A program made the position numbers and the translations under genes. The notes beneath the pieces are model-generated. The model saw only the letters and a program-made list of their open reading frames with translations, was not told the DNA's origin and searched no databases. DNA of 64,000 bases from Arthrobacter sp. FW305-BF8 (GTDB lineage: Bacteria > Actinomycetota > Actinomycetes > Actinomycetales > Micrococcaceae), in contig NZ_CP084561.1 in NCBI RefSeq assembly GCF_021789315.1, positions 3,534,001 through 3,598,000 on the forward strand, read 5' to 3'. This document shows positions 16,673 through 24,706 of this stretch, piece by piece. Position 1 is the first letter of the stretch. Each line of letters starts with the position of its first letter.

Positions 16673-17395
16673 CTAGCGGTATTCCGGGTTTTCGAAACCG
16701 AACTTGGTTCCGGCCTTCCATTCTTCCGGAAGGTTGCCATAGGCGGGAATTCCGCCGGCGTCCTTGAGCGTCCGGGCCAGGTGCAGGAGGTTCCACGTCA
16801 TGAACGTGGTGTTCCGGTTCGTGAAGTCGCTCTCCGGACCGCCCGAACCCTCGTCCAGGTAGCTGGGTCCCGGCCCGACGGGGCCGATCCAGCCCGCGTC
16901 GGCCTGCGGCGGGATGGAGAAGCCGATGTGCTGCAGGCTGTAGAGGACGTTCATGGAACAGTGCTTGATGCCGTCCTCGTTGCCGGTGATCAGGCAACCG
17001 CCCACCTTCGGATAAAAGGCCCACTGGCCCTTCTCGTTGAGCTGGCCCGAATGGGCGTAGAGCCGCTCGATGAGCTTCTTGGTCTGTGAGGAGTTGTCCC
17101 CCAGCCAGATGGGTCCGGCCACCACCACGATGTCCGCGTCCTTGACGGCCGGGTACAGCTCCGGCCATTCATCGGTCGCCCAGCCATGCTCGCGCATGTC
17201 CGGGTAAACGCCGCTGGCGATGTCGTGGTCGACAGTCCGGATGACCCGGGTGGTCACGCCCTGCTTCTCCATGATCAGCCGGCTCACCGTGATCAGGCCC
17301 TCGGTGTTGCTCTTCTCCGGCGAACGCTTGAGGGTGCCGTTGAAGTACACGGCCTTGAGGTCGCTGTAGTCAGCCGGCGGCTGGGACTCATCCAT
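16673..17395 (-). CDS. Flavodoxin-like NAD(P)H-dependent FMN reductase
   Basis: This 240-residue protein has a flavodoxin fold. The phosphate loop is NGTLKRSPEKSNTEG near the N-terminus, and AGPIWLGDNSSQTKKLIER is the second flavin contact typical of NADPH-dependent FMN reductases and WrbA relatives. The substrate may be a quinone, nitro compound or metal and is not identifiable here. The ATG at 17395 follows GGAG by five bases and was preferred to the ATG at 17407. It sits 42 bp upstream of ygfZ and in the same direction, possibly in the same transcript. Confidence 0.85.
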   Translation of the reverse strand: MDESQPPADYSDLKAVYFNGTLKRSPEKSNTEGLITVSRLIMEKQGVTTRVIRTVDHDIASGVYPDMREHGWATDEWPELYPAVKDADIVVVAGPIWLGDNSSQTKKLIERLYAHSGQLNEKGQWAFYPKVGGCLITGNEDGIKHCSMNVLYSLQHIGFSIPPQADAGWIGPVGPGPSYLDEGSGGPESDFTNRNTTFMTWNLLHLARTLKDAGGIPAYGNLPEEWKAGTKFGFENPEYR

Positions 17396-17528
17396 CGGAC
17401 ACTCCATCGGGTTACTTTGGACTCAGGCGTGGAGACCTGAGGCCAAAGTAACCGAAAGGAGCGCGGCGGAACAGGGTTTCGGAGCAGCCGGGTGCAGCAG
17501 CGGTGTGCGCAGCAGCGGGTGGCTGAGT

Positions 17529-18161
17529 TCAGGAGACCTTGTTAAGGAACGCCGAGGCGTGGGCCTCCAGGCCATTGCCCGGTTCAGCAGCCGCGGTGCC
17601 TGCGGACGGGCTGCCGGTGGCCACATCCCACCGCCAGAGGAGGTTGCCCTCGACCAGCCCGAAGATCCGGGTGGCCGCGCTGTAGTCCTTGGAGTGGCTG
17701 CCGCGCATCACCATGTCGGTGCTGAGCTGGATCTGCGGGCCCTTGATCTGCCCGTAGTACAGCTCCGAGATGCCGCCCGGGTGGCTGATGGACACCGAGA
17801 TGTCGAAGCCACCGTCCTTGTTGCGGAGCGCCTCAACCTCGTCAGCGCTTTTCAGCACGGGCACGATGTCCCCGGGAACAAGGCCGGGGCCGCTGTCGGC
17901 CTCCAGCTGTTTGCGCTCCAGGGCCCAAAAACCGGTCTCAACTGTGAGGGGCCGGAGCTTGGTGCCGTCCTCGTCGGTCAGCCAGCTTTCCGCACGGTAC
18001 TGCAGGTACGGCAGACCATTGTGGGTGAAGGAAACATGCTGCAGGAAGTGCTCTGAGCTTTCATCACCGGCCCCGAGCCGGCCACGGCCCTCCCACTCAC
18101 CGATGAGCCAGGAGAGGGGAACCAGTTCGGGGGTCAGGTCTGTAGGAATTTCAATAGGCAC
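17529..18161 (-). CDS. Nitrobindin-like heme-binding beta-barrel protein (FABP/UPF0678 family)
   Basis: The 210-residue protein has the family opening L-x-W-L-I-G-E-W-E-G-R-G (17-28) and the conserved C-terminal histidine in LEAHASAFLNK (His201), the expected heme ligand. Family members isomerise peroxynitrite or bind NO on a ferric heme in a ten-stranded barrel. A Pro/Ala/Gly-rich insert precedes the final helix. The start at 18161 matches the family N-terminus. A 37-residue membrane peptide gene lies just upstream. Confidence 0.88.
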   Translation of the reverse strand: MPIEIPTDLTPELVPLSWLIGEWEGRGRLGAGDESSEHFLQHVSFTHNGLPYLQYRAESWLTDEDGTKLRPLTVETGFWALERKQLEADSGPGLVPGDIVPVLKSADEVEALRNKDGGFDISVSISHPGGISELYYGQIKGPQIQLSTDMVMRGSHSKDYSAATRIFGLVEGNLLWRWDVATGSPSAGTAAAEPGNGLEAHASAFLNKVS

Positions 18162-18194
18162 AGCCGCTACCTCTCGAAACCGCTAAGCAGGGGT

Positions 18195-18308
18195 TTACCG
18201 CTGTCCCTTGAACAGGCGGTAGACAACAAAACCGGCAAACCAGGCCATGGAAAGGCTGGCAACGCCGAGCAGGACAAGGAAGAAGATTTCAAATGCAAGT
18301 ACGGACAT
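18195..18308 (-). CDS. 37-residue single-pass membrane peptide
   Basis: This short frame runs from an ATG at 18308 behind AGGAT (six bases) to a TAA at 18195. The product (M-S-V-L-A-F-E-I-F-F ... L-F-K-G-Q-R) is one long hydrophobic helix with a basic tail. It lies in an otherwise empty 160-bp gap between the nitrobindin and permease genes, in the same direction as both. No family was recognised. Length, helix and ribosome binding site make it a plausible real gene that automatic pipelines may miss. Confidence 0.6.
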   Translation of the reverse strand: MSVLAFEIFFLVLLGVASLSMAWFAGFVVYRLFKGQR

Positions 18309-18325
18309 GATGCCATCCTAACCCG

Positions 18326-19117
18326 TCAGGAGATGAGTAGTTTGTCTATGAAGTAGGCGAGCGAACCGACCGCCGAAATGGGCGCCAGGCCCATGCCCAG
18401 GGCAGCCGGAAAGTTCAGCGGAGCGCCCCGGAGAGTCACGAGCCGGCGGAAACTGACTAGGACCGCCCCGACCACCACACCGAACACTGCCGCGGGCAAA
18501 ACGGCGATGTCGGAGAACACCAGCCCGGCGAGCGGCCCGGCCAGTCCGGCCAGGGTGATGCCCAGTGGCGCAATGATCCGGTCCGGCCAGCGGATGAGGC
18601 CGGCGAGCAGTGCGACGGCGGCGCTGATGCCGGCCACCAGCACCATCTCCTTGACACCGTTGAACCTGGTGCCGGCGATCCATCCGGACCCCAGGCAGGA
18701 GAGGAGGACGCCCACGCTGCAGCCGAGTGTCGACTCGAGGCGCTGCGCCTGGCCAGTGCCTCGCATCAGCTGGACGATGAAGACAGCCGTGACACCGAGG
18801 GCAATGAAGCCGGGCGTCCAGTTGAGGTAGCCGGGGGCGGCCGCGAAAGTGGCCGCAACGGCCGAGCCGGCCCCGGACAGTCCGATCACGGCAGCGAGGG
18901 TTTTCTTGGCAGGGATTCCCAGGTAGTGGGGCCAGCCGACGCCGATCCCCAGGGCAAAAAGCACGGCAACCGCGAGGAGGACGTCCGGAGTCCGGAAGAC
19001 GCTGGCCACCAGCGTTGCCAGGCCCGCCAGGCCAACGACTCCAATGCTCCATGACCGGAGCGTCCGGCCGCCAGTGGCAGGAGCGCTCACCTCGGGGGCA
19101 GGCCCTGGCGTACTCAT
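18326..19117 (-). CDS. Integral membrane protein, permease-like
   Basis: This 263-residue protein has about eight membrane helices and almost no soluble domain. No catalytic or transporter motif was recognised. The ATG at 19117 was chosen because the frame upstream to 19348 is polar, lacks helices and overlaps the glnR promoter region. It is divergent from glnR, so they share a 220-bp promoter region; whether GlnR controls it is untested. Confidence 0.75.
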   Translation of the reverse strand: MSTPGPAPEVSAPATGGRTLRSWSIGVVGLAGLATLVASVFRTPDVLLAVAVLFALGIGVGWPHYLGIPAKKTLAAVIGLSGAGSAVAATFAAAPGYLNWTPGFIALGVTAVFIVQLMRGTGQAQRLESTLGCSVGVLLSCLGSGWIAGTRFNGVKEMVLVAGISAAVALLAGLIRWPDRIIAPLGITLAGLAGPLAGLVFSDIAVLPAAVFGVVVGAVLVSFRRLVTLRGAPLNFPAALGMGLAPISAVGSLAYFIDKLLIS

Positions 19118-19281
19118 CTCGGACTCTGCACTCAAATCTGCTGCGACCTCATCCTGGCTGTGCCGTTGACGGGCAGGGGCTCGGCCCCCTGACGGTTTCA
19201 ATCCTGCCCTATGTGACCGCCATATGTCGTAAACAAGGCGCGCGGGCCTGGCCCACCCATGTCCGTCAGGGAGCCGTTGGG

Positions 19282-19287
19282 TATACT
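19282..19287 (+). promoter_or_regulatory. Candidate -10 box of glnR
   Basis: TATACT is a near-consensus -10 hexamer 52 bp before the glnR start. No convincing -35 box is at the right distance. Confidence 0.4.
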
Positions 19288-19339
19288 CAGACATCAGCTC
19301 AGTCGCCCGACGATGCGCGGACAGCCCCTTGGAGGAATA

Positions 19340-20038
19340 ATGTCGCACATCCTGTTACTGACCAACAGCACCGGGTCATCGGTGGACATTCTGCCTGCCC
19401 TGGAGCTCCTAAACCACCGGGTGCATATCCTTCCCGCCGAGCCCACCGCCCTGCTCGAGACAGATCCTTGCGACGTCGTCCTCCTGGACGCGCGCAAGGA
19501 CCTAGTGGGCGCCCGCTCCCTGACCCAGCTCCTGAAGGCGACCGGCCTCAGCGCACCTCTGGTGCTGATCCTCACCGAGGGCGGCATGGCGGCCGTATCC
19601 TCAGCCTGGGCCGTCGACGACATCGTGCTCGACTCGGCCGGCCCCGCCGAGGTGGAGGCACGGATCCGCCTCTCTGTCGCCCGGGCTGTACCGGAGCAGG
19701 AGGAGGCTCCCTCCGAGATCCGGGCCGCCGGCGTCGTTATTGACGAGGCGAGCTACACGGCGCGCGTCAACGGCGCGGCACTGAACCTGACCTTCAAGGA
19801 GTTCGAACTCCTGAAGTACCTGGCGCAGCACCCCGGCCGGGTATTTACCCGGCAGCAGCTCCTCACCGAGGTCTGGGGCTACGACTACTACGGCGGCACC
19901 CGGACCGTGGACGTCCACGTCCGGCGGCTGCGCGCCAAGCTGGGCGCCGACCACGAGAACCTGATCAGCACGGTGCGCAACGTCGGCTACCGGCTCACCC
20001 TGATCCGCCAGCAGGAGGACGAACTCACCGAGGCGTAG
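19340..20038 (+). CDS. glnR: GlnR, nitrogen-metabolism response regulator (OmpR-type)
   Basis: This 232-residue orphan regulator has a receiver-like domain with Asp50 (VVLLDARKD) but no acidic pair at the N-terminus, and an OmpR winged helix (TFKEFELLKYLAQHPGRVF; GGTRTVDVHVRRLRAKLG). Those features match actinobacterial GlnR, which controls glnA, amt and nir genes without a known kinase. The start at 19340 has GGAGGAA upstream. It is followed by mshD, the same order as in mycobacteria, but a strong terminator-like palindrome separates the two, so mshD may have its own promoter. Confidence 0.92.
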   Translation: MSHILLLTNSTGSSVDILPALELLNHRVHILPAEPTALLETDPCDVVLLDARKDLVGARSLTQLLKATGLSAPLVLILTEGGMAAVSSAWAVDDIVLDSAGPAEVEARIRLSVARAVPEQEEAPSEIRAAGVVIDEASYTARVNGAALNLTFKEFELLKYLAQHPGRVFTRQQLLTEVWGYDYYGGTRTVDVHVRRLRAKLGADHENLISTVRNVGYRLTLIRQQEDELTEA

Positions 20039-20086
20039 GCCCCGGGCCGGACCCCCAGGGGCCGGCGGAGAGTGCCTGGACCTGCA

Positions 20087-20140
20087 GTAGAAATACAGAA
20101 CGGCCCGGCTCACCAGAGCCGGGCCGTTCTGTATTTCTAC
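20087..20140. terminator. Perfect 24-bp inverted repeat between glnR and mshD
   Basis: Arms 20087-20110 and 20117-20140 pair with no mismatch around the loop CACCAG. The GC-rich apex (CGGCCCGGCT) and AT-rich base make a strong terminator for glnR on the plus strand. Confidence 0.85.
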
Positions 20141-20301
20141 TTATCAGTGGAGGACATACGGGTCGAACGTATCGAGGCCACCCCAGTGGTGGATCCCCCT
20201 CACAACCTGCCATGAATGGCGGCTGAGGTAACGACTATACGGGGCGCCACGGCATGTTCCAAATCGGGCGCGCGTGGGTGGCGTCCGTATAGCCTTACAG
20301 C

Positions 20302-21273
20302 ATGAGTCCTGCGCACCCGGAGAAATGGCCCGTCCTAGTCATCAGGGGCGGCGTGGATGAAGAGCTGCTGCGGGACGTCCGCGCCCTGCTGGCCGCCGCC
20401 GAGGAATCGGACGGCAATCCGCCCATTTCCGAACAGACCCTCGTGACCATGCGCGCGGCGGACACGGGCCCGCACATGCTGCTGACCCTTGCCCTCTACG
20501 CCCCGGACGAGCAGTCGGACCCCGCCACGGCACAGGACCTGGCCGGATTCGCCGTGGTCGTCGAGGAGCCGGACGGGACAGGCGTGGCGGAAATCGCAGT
20601 GCACCCCAGCTACCGGAACCAGGGCGTGGCAGACCGGCTCGTCAGCACGCTCAAGTCATCGCGCGGCCTGGACGGGCTCAAGGCATGGTCGCACGGCAAC
20701 CATGAGGCCGCCGCGGACCTGGCGGCCCGGTACGGCTATGGCCCGGTGCGGGAACTGTGGAAGATGCGGCTCACCACCGCCGCCGCTGACCTGCCCGACG
20801 TCGGCCTTCCGGACGGCGTCTCGATCCGCGCCTTCGCGCCGGGGAAAGACGAAGAAGCCTGGCTCGTGGCCAACCGGGAAGCGTTCGCGCACCACCCGGA
20901 GCAAGGATCCCTGACCAGGGCCGACCTGCAGGCCCGGATGGACGAACCCTGGTTCGACCCCGCCGGTTTCCTGCTGGCGGAGGGCCGGGACGGGCGGCTC
21001 CTGGGCTACCACTGGACCAAAGTGCATCCGCAGCACGGGTCACACCCTGCCATCGGTGAGGTTTACGTGGTGGGCGTCACGCCCGCAGCCCAGGGCATGG
21101 GCCTCGGCAAGGCGCTGACCATCGCGGGGATCCGGCATCTCCAGCAGCAGGGCCTGCACGCCGTGATGCTGTACACGGATGCGGACAACACTCCGGCTGT
21201 CTCGCTGTACCGGCGGCTGGGCTTCACCCGCTGGGATATGGACGTGATGTACGGGCCGGTTGACGGGCGTTAA
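20302..21273 (+). CDS. mshD: Mycothiol synthase (MshD)
   Basis: The 323-residue double-GNAT protein acetylates Cys-GlcN-Ins with acetyl-CoA, the last step of mycothiol synthesis. The N-terminal half has VAEIAVHPSYRNQGVADRL and the C-terminal half EVYVVGVTPAAQGMGLGKAL, the two acetyl-CoA motifs, of which the second is the active one in characterised MshD. Mycothiol replaces glutathione in actinobacteria. It lies downstream of glnR, as in mycobacteria, which strengthens both calls. Confidence 0.95.
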   Translation: MSPAHPEKWPVLVIRGGVDEELLRDVRALLAAAEESDGNPPISEQTLVTMRAADTGPHMLLTLALYAPDEQSDPATAQDLAGFAVVVEEPDGTGVAEIAVHPSYRNQGVADRLVSTLKSSRGLDGLKAWSHGNHEAAADLAARYGYGPVRELWKMRLTTAAADLPDVGLPDGVSIRAFAPGKDEEAWLVANREAFAHHPEQGSLTRADLQARMDEPWFDPAGFLLAEGRDGRLLGYHWTKVHPQHGSHPAIGEVYVVGVTPAAQGMGLGKALTIAGIRHLQQQGLHAVMLYTDADNTPAVSLYRRLGFTRWDMDVMYGPVDGR

Positions 21274-21377
21274 TCGGCTCTTTAACGCTTGGTCCGGCCG
21301 CCCCGAAATCTTCGGGTCCCGGACCCCTGAATGCTTGTAAGGTTGAAACTAAACCCGCCAGTACTCAAGGAGAGCGC

Positions 21378-23627
21378 ATGCAACCGGAATCCGCCGGAAC
21401 AGCCACCACCGAAATCAAGGCTGCGCCTGTGCGCGCCCGGTTCGGCTCCTCCGAAGTGCCGGCCTCCCGCGCCACACAGGACCGGATCGACATTCCTGAG
21501 TTCGCCGCCATCCTGGAGCCGGATGGAGAGATCAGCCCGGACCGGTTCCTGGACCGCGAGCTGAGCTGGCTTGCGTTCAACGCCCGGGTCCTCGAACTGG
21601 CAGAAGACCCCACCCTGTACCTGCTGGAGCGCGTCAACTTCCTCTCGATCTTCGCGTCCAACCTCGATGAATTCTTCATGGTCCGCGTGGCCGGCCTGAA
21701 GCGCCGCATCGCCACCGGACTCGCCGTCCCGTCCCCGGCGGGCCTGAGCCCCGTCCAGGTCCTGGAGCAAATCGGCGAGGCGGCCCACCGCCTGCAGCAG
21801 CGGCACGCCCAGGTCTACGCGGAGCAGATCCGGCCGGCCCTGGCCTATGAGCACATCCACCTCATGCACTGGGATGAACTCGACGACGAGGCCCGGCACC
21901 GGCTCAGCGCCATGTTCGCGGAGAAGGTCTTCCCCATCCTCACCCCGCTGGCCGTGGACCCCGCCCACCCCTTCCCCTACATCTCGGGCCTTTCCCTGAA
22001 CCTGGCCGTGGTGGTCCGGAACCCGGTCAGTGACAAGGAGCTGTTCGCCCGCGTCAAGGTGCCGGACCAGCTGCCCCGCCTGATTTCCATCGACGGTCCC
22101 CGGGCCGGCTCGGTGCCCGGCCGCGTGGCACGGTTCATCGCCCTCGAGGAAGTCATCGCCGTCCACCTGGACCAGCTCTTCGCCGGCATGGAGGTCCTGG
22201 AGCACCACACCTTCCGTGTGACCCGCAACGAGGACGTCGAGGTGGAAGAGGACGACGCCGAGAACCTCCTGCAGGCGCTTGAGAAGGAACTGCTGCGCCG
22301 CCGGTTCGGCCCGCCCGTCCGGCTCGAGGTCACCAACGACATCAACCCGAACATCCGCGCCCTGCTCATCCGCGAGCTCGGTGTGGACGAGTCCGAGGTC
22401 TACTCAGTTCCGGCACCACTGGACCTGCGCGGCTTGTCCGTGATCGGCAACATCGACCGCGCGGACCTGCACTACCCCAAGCACGTGCCCCACACCTCGC
22501 GGTACCTGAACGAGTCCGAGACATCCAAGGCCGCGAACGTCTTCGCCGCGATGCGCCGCCGCGACATCCTGCTGCACCACCCCTACGATTCGTTCTCCAC
22601 GTCGGTTCAGGCATTCCTGGAACAGGCGGCGGCGGACCCCAAGGTGCAGGCCATCAAGCAGACCCTGTACCGCACGTCCGGCGACTCCCCCATCGTCGAC
22701 GCCCTGATCGACGCTGCCGAGGCGGGCAAGCAGGTGCTGGCCCTCGTGGAGATCAAGGCCCGCTTCGACGAGCAGGCGAACATCTCCTGGGCGCGCAAGC
22801 TGGAGCAGGCCGGCGTCCATGTGGTCTACGGCATCGTGGGCCTGAAGACCCACTGCAAGCTGTCCCTCGTGGTCCGCCAGGAAGTGGACGGGCTGCGCCG
22901 CTACTGCCACATCGGAACCGGCAACTACCACCCGCGCACCGCGCGCTACTACGAGGACCTCGGGCTCCTGACGGCCAACGAGCAGGTGGGCGAGGACCTG
23001 TCCAAGCTGTTCAACCAGCTCTCCGGGTACGCCCCCAAGTCGACCTTCAAGCGGCTCCTGGTGGCCCCCCGGTCCGTGCGTTCGGGACTGATCGAAAGGA
23101 TCGAGGCCGAAATCCGCAATGCCCGCGCAGGCATCCCCGCGCGCGTGCAGATCAAGGTCAACTCCATGGTGGACGAGTCCATCATCGATTCCCTGTACCG
23201 CGCTTCCCAGGCCGGCGTGAAGGTGGACGTCATTGTCCGCGGCATCTGCTCCCTGCGCCCCGGCATCCCCGGGCTGAGCGAGAACATCACGGTCCGCTCC
23301 ATCCTTGGCCGCTTCCTTGAACACTCCCGCGTGTTCGCCTTCAGCAACGGAGGCGACCCCGTGGTGTACATCGGCTCCGCGGACATGATGCACCGCAACC
23401 TGGACCGCCGGGTGGAGGCGCTGGTGCAGCTGTCCGGCGGCGAGGACACCGCCTACGTCCTTGACCTGATGCGCCGGTACATGGACCCGGAGACGTCCAG
23501 CTGGCACCTGGACAGCGACGGCGAGTGGACCCGCCACCACATCGGCGATGACGGCAGCAAGCTGGACGATGTCCAGTCCTGGCTGCTGGCATCACGATCC
23601 CGGCAGCGCGCCGTCGTCCGGCGGTAG
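21378..23627 (+). CDS. ppk: Polyphosphate kinase 1
   Basis: This 749-residue enzyme transfers the gamma phosphate of ATP to growing polyphosphate and runs in reverse. It has the four-domain PPK1 layout: N domain (FLDRELSWLAFNARVLELAED), head domain, and two phospholipase D-like C domains. The phosphorylated histidine lies in GLKTHCKLSLVVR and the second conserved histidine region is HIGTGNYHPRTARYYED. The start at 21378 follows AAGGAGAGCGC. It is followed after 11 bp by the mutT1-type gene, as in mycobacteria. Confidence 0.96.
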   Translation: MQPESAGTATTEIKAAPVRARFGSSEVPASRATQDRIDIPEFAAILEPDGEISPDRFLDRELSWLAFNARVLELAEDPTLYLLERVNFLSIFASNLDEFFMVRVAGLKRRIATGLAVPSPAGLSPVQVLEQIGEAAHRLQQRHAQVYAEQIRPALAYEHIHLMHWDELDDEARHRLSAMFAEKVFPILTPLAVDPAHPFPYISGLSLNLAVVVRNPVSDKELFARVKVPDQLPRLISIDGPRAGSVPGRVARFIALEEVIAVHLDQLFAGMEVLEHHTFRVTRNEDVEVEEDDAENLLQALEKELLRRRFGPPVRLEVTNDINPNIRALLIRELGVDESEVYSVPAPLDLRGLSVIGNIDRADLHYPKHVPHTSRYLNESETSKAANVFAAMRRRDILLHHPYDSFSTSVQAFLEQAAADPKVQAIKQTLYRTSGDSPIVDALIDAAEAGKQVLALVEIKARFDEQANISWARKLEQAGVHVVYGIVGLKTHCKLSLVVRQEVDGLRRYCHIGTGNYHPRTARYYEDLGLLTANEQVGEDLSKLFNQLSGYAPKSTFKRLLVAPRSVRSGLIERIEAEIRNARAGIPARVQIKVNSMVDESIIDSLYRASQAGVKVDVIVRGICSLRPGIPGLSENITVRSILGRFLEHSRVFAFSNGGDPVVYIGSADMMHRNLDRRVEALVQLSGGEDTAYVLDLMRRYMDPETSSWHLDSDGEWTRHHIGDDGSKLDDVQSWLLASRSRQRAVVRR

Positions 23628-23638
23628 GAACCCGGCCT

Positions 23639-24610
23639 TTGAAGAGCAGCGACTCACCCATAGCGGATCAGACCGATCACCCGGGCGAGCCGGTCGCCGT
23701 CACGGCCGCCGGCGCCCTGCCTTGGCGCGTCAAGAAGGACCAGCTGGAGGTCCTCCTGATCCACCGGCCGCGGTACGACGACTGGTCCTGGCCCAAGGGC
23801 AAGCTCGACCCGGGCGAGACTGTGCCCGAGTGCGCAGTCCGCGAGGTGGAGGAGGAGATCGGGCTCGTTGCGCCGCTGGGCATCCCGCTCCCGCCCATCC
23901 ATTACCATGTCGCCGCCGGGCTGAAGGTTGTGCACTACTGGGCCGTTGAGGTCACCGGCAATTCCCTGCGGCCCGACGGCAAGGAAGTGGACAGCGTCAT
24001 GTGGTGCGTACCGGAGCGTGCCGCCGAGCTGCTGTCCAACCCCTCGGACCGGGCCCCGCTGGAATACCTGGCCGCGGCGCACGCCCGCAAGGAACTGCAG
24101 ACCTGGCCGCTGGTCATCGTGCGCCATGCCAAGGCCAAACCGCGGTCGTCATGGACCAAAGCGGAAGGCGAACGGCCCCTGGCAGCCACCGGCATCCGCC
24201 AGGCCCAGGCCGTGCACCGGCTGCTGAAGGCGTGGAAGCCGCTGCGCGTGGTCAGCAGCCCGTGGCTTCGCTGCGTGGCGACCATCGCCCCCTACGTCAA
24301 GTCAGCGGACGCCAAGGTGAAGCTCGTGGATGCGCTCACGGAGCACCGGCATGCCCGCAATCCCAAGAAGACCGCTGCCGTGGTGGACGCGTTATTCGAC
24401 AAGCAGCGCGCCGTGGTGCTGTGCACGCACCGTCCGGCCCTCCCCACCGTGCTGGGCCAGCTCGCCGGCTACATGCCCCCGCGGCTCAGGGGCCTGCTGC
24501 CGGTAGCAGACCCCTATCTCGCCCCCGGGGAAATGATCATCTGCCACGTGGCGCACGGCAGCAAGAGCAGGATCGTCTCGGTGGAGCAGTTCAAGCCCTT
24601 CGACGACTGA
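23639..24610 (+). CDS. mutT1: MutT1-type NUDIX hydrolase fused to a histidine phosphatase domain
   Basis: The 323-residue fusion has an N-terminal NUDIX domain with the box GKLDPGETVPECAVREVEEE (about 59-78) and a C-terminal histidine phosphatase domain opening with IVRHAKAKPRSSW. The mycobacterial homologue clears 8-oxo-dGTP and hydrolyses diadenosine polyphosphates. The start is a TTG at 23639 with TAGGAA seven bases upstream; no ATG near the NUDIX start fits. It is likely co-transcribed with ppk, linking nucleotide clean-up with polyphosphate metabolism. Confidence 0.9.
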   Translation: MKSSDSPIADQTDHPGEPVAVTAAGALPWRVKKDQLEVLLIHRPRYDDWSWPKGKLDPGETVPECAVREVEEEIGLVAPLGIPLPPIHYHVAAGLKVVHYWAVEVTGNSLRPDGKEVDSVMWCVPERAAELLSNPSDRAPLEYLAAAHARKELQTWPLVIVRHAKAKPRSSWTKAEGERPLAATGIRQAQAVHRLLKAWKPLRVVSSPWLRCVATIAPYVKSADAKVKLVDALTEHRHARNPKKTAAVVDALFDKQRAVVLCTHRPALPTVLGQLAGYMPPRLRGLLPVADPYLAPGEMIICHVAHGSKSRIVSVEQFKPFDD

Positions 24611-24637
24611 GCCTCCACCGCCGTCCAGGCCTTCACC

Positions 24638-24682
24638 TTGACCCCGCCATCTTTGTATCGAATACTTGATACAAAGATGGCG
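24638..24682 (+). promoter_or_regulatory. Promoter overlaid by a perfect 15-bp palindrome (likely GntR operator)
   Basis: TTGACC at 24638-24643 and AATACT at 24661-24666 are separated by 17 nt. The inverted repeat 24645-24659/24668-24682 (CGCCATCTTTGTATC arms, 8-nt loop) spans the spacer, the -10 box and the start site. No T-run follows, so an operator is more likely than a terminator. The GntR gene is the second gene of the transcript. Confidence 0.65.
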
Positions 24683-24706
24683 CTTCGGGATCATTTGGGG
24701 GGTCTG

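Noticed and set aside
24645..24682. Reading the palindrome before the unknown membrane gene as a terminator for mutT1
   Set aside because: No T-run follows on the plus strand and it overlaps a good -35/-10 pair, so an operator fits better; a dual role is not excluded.
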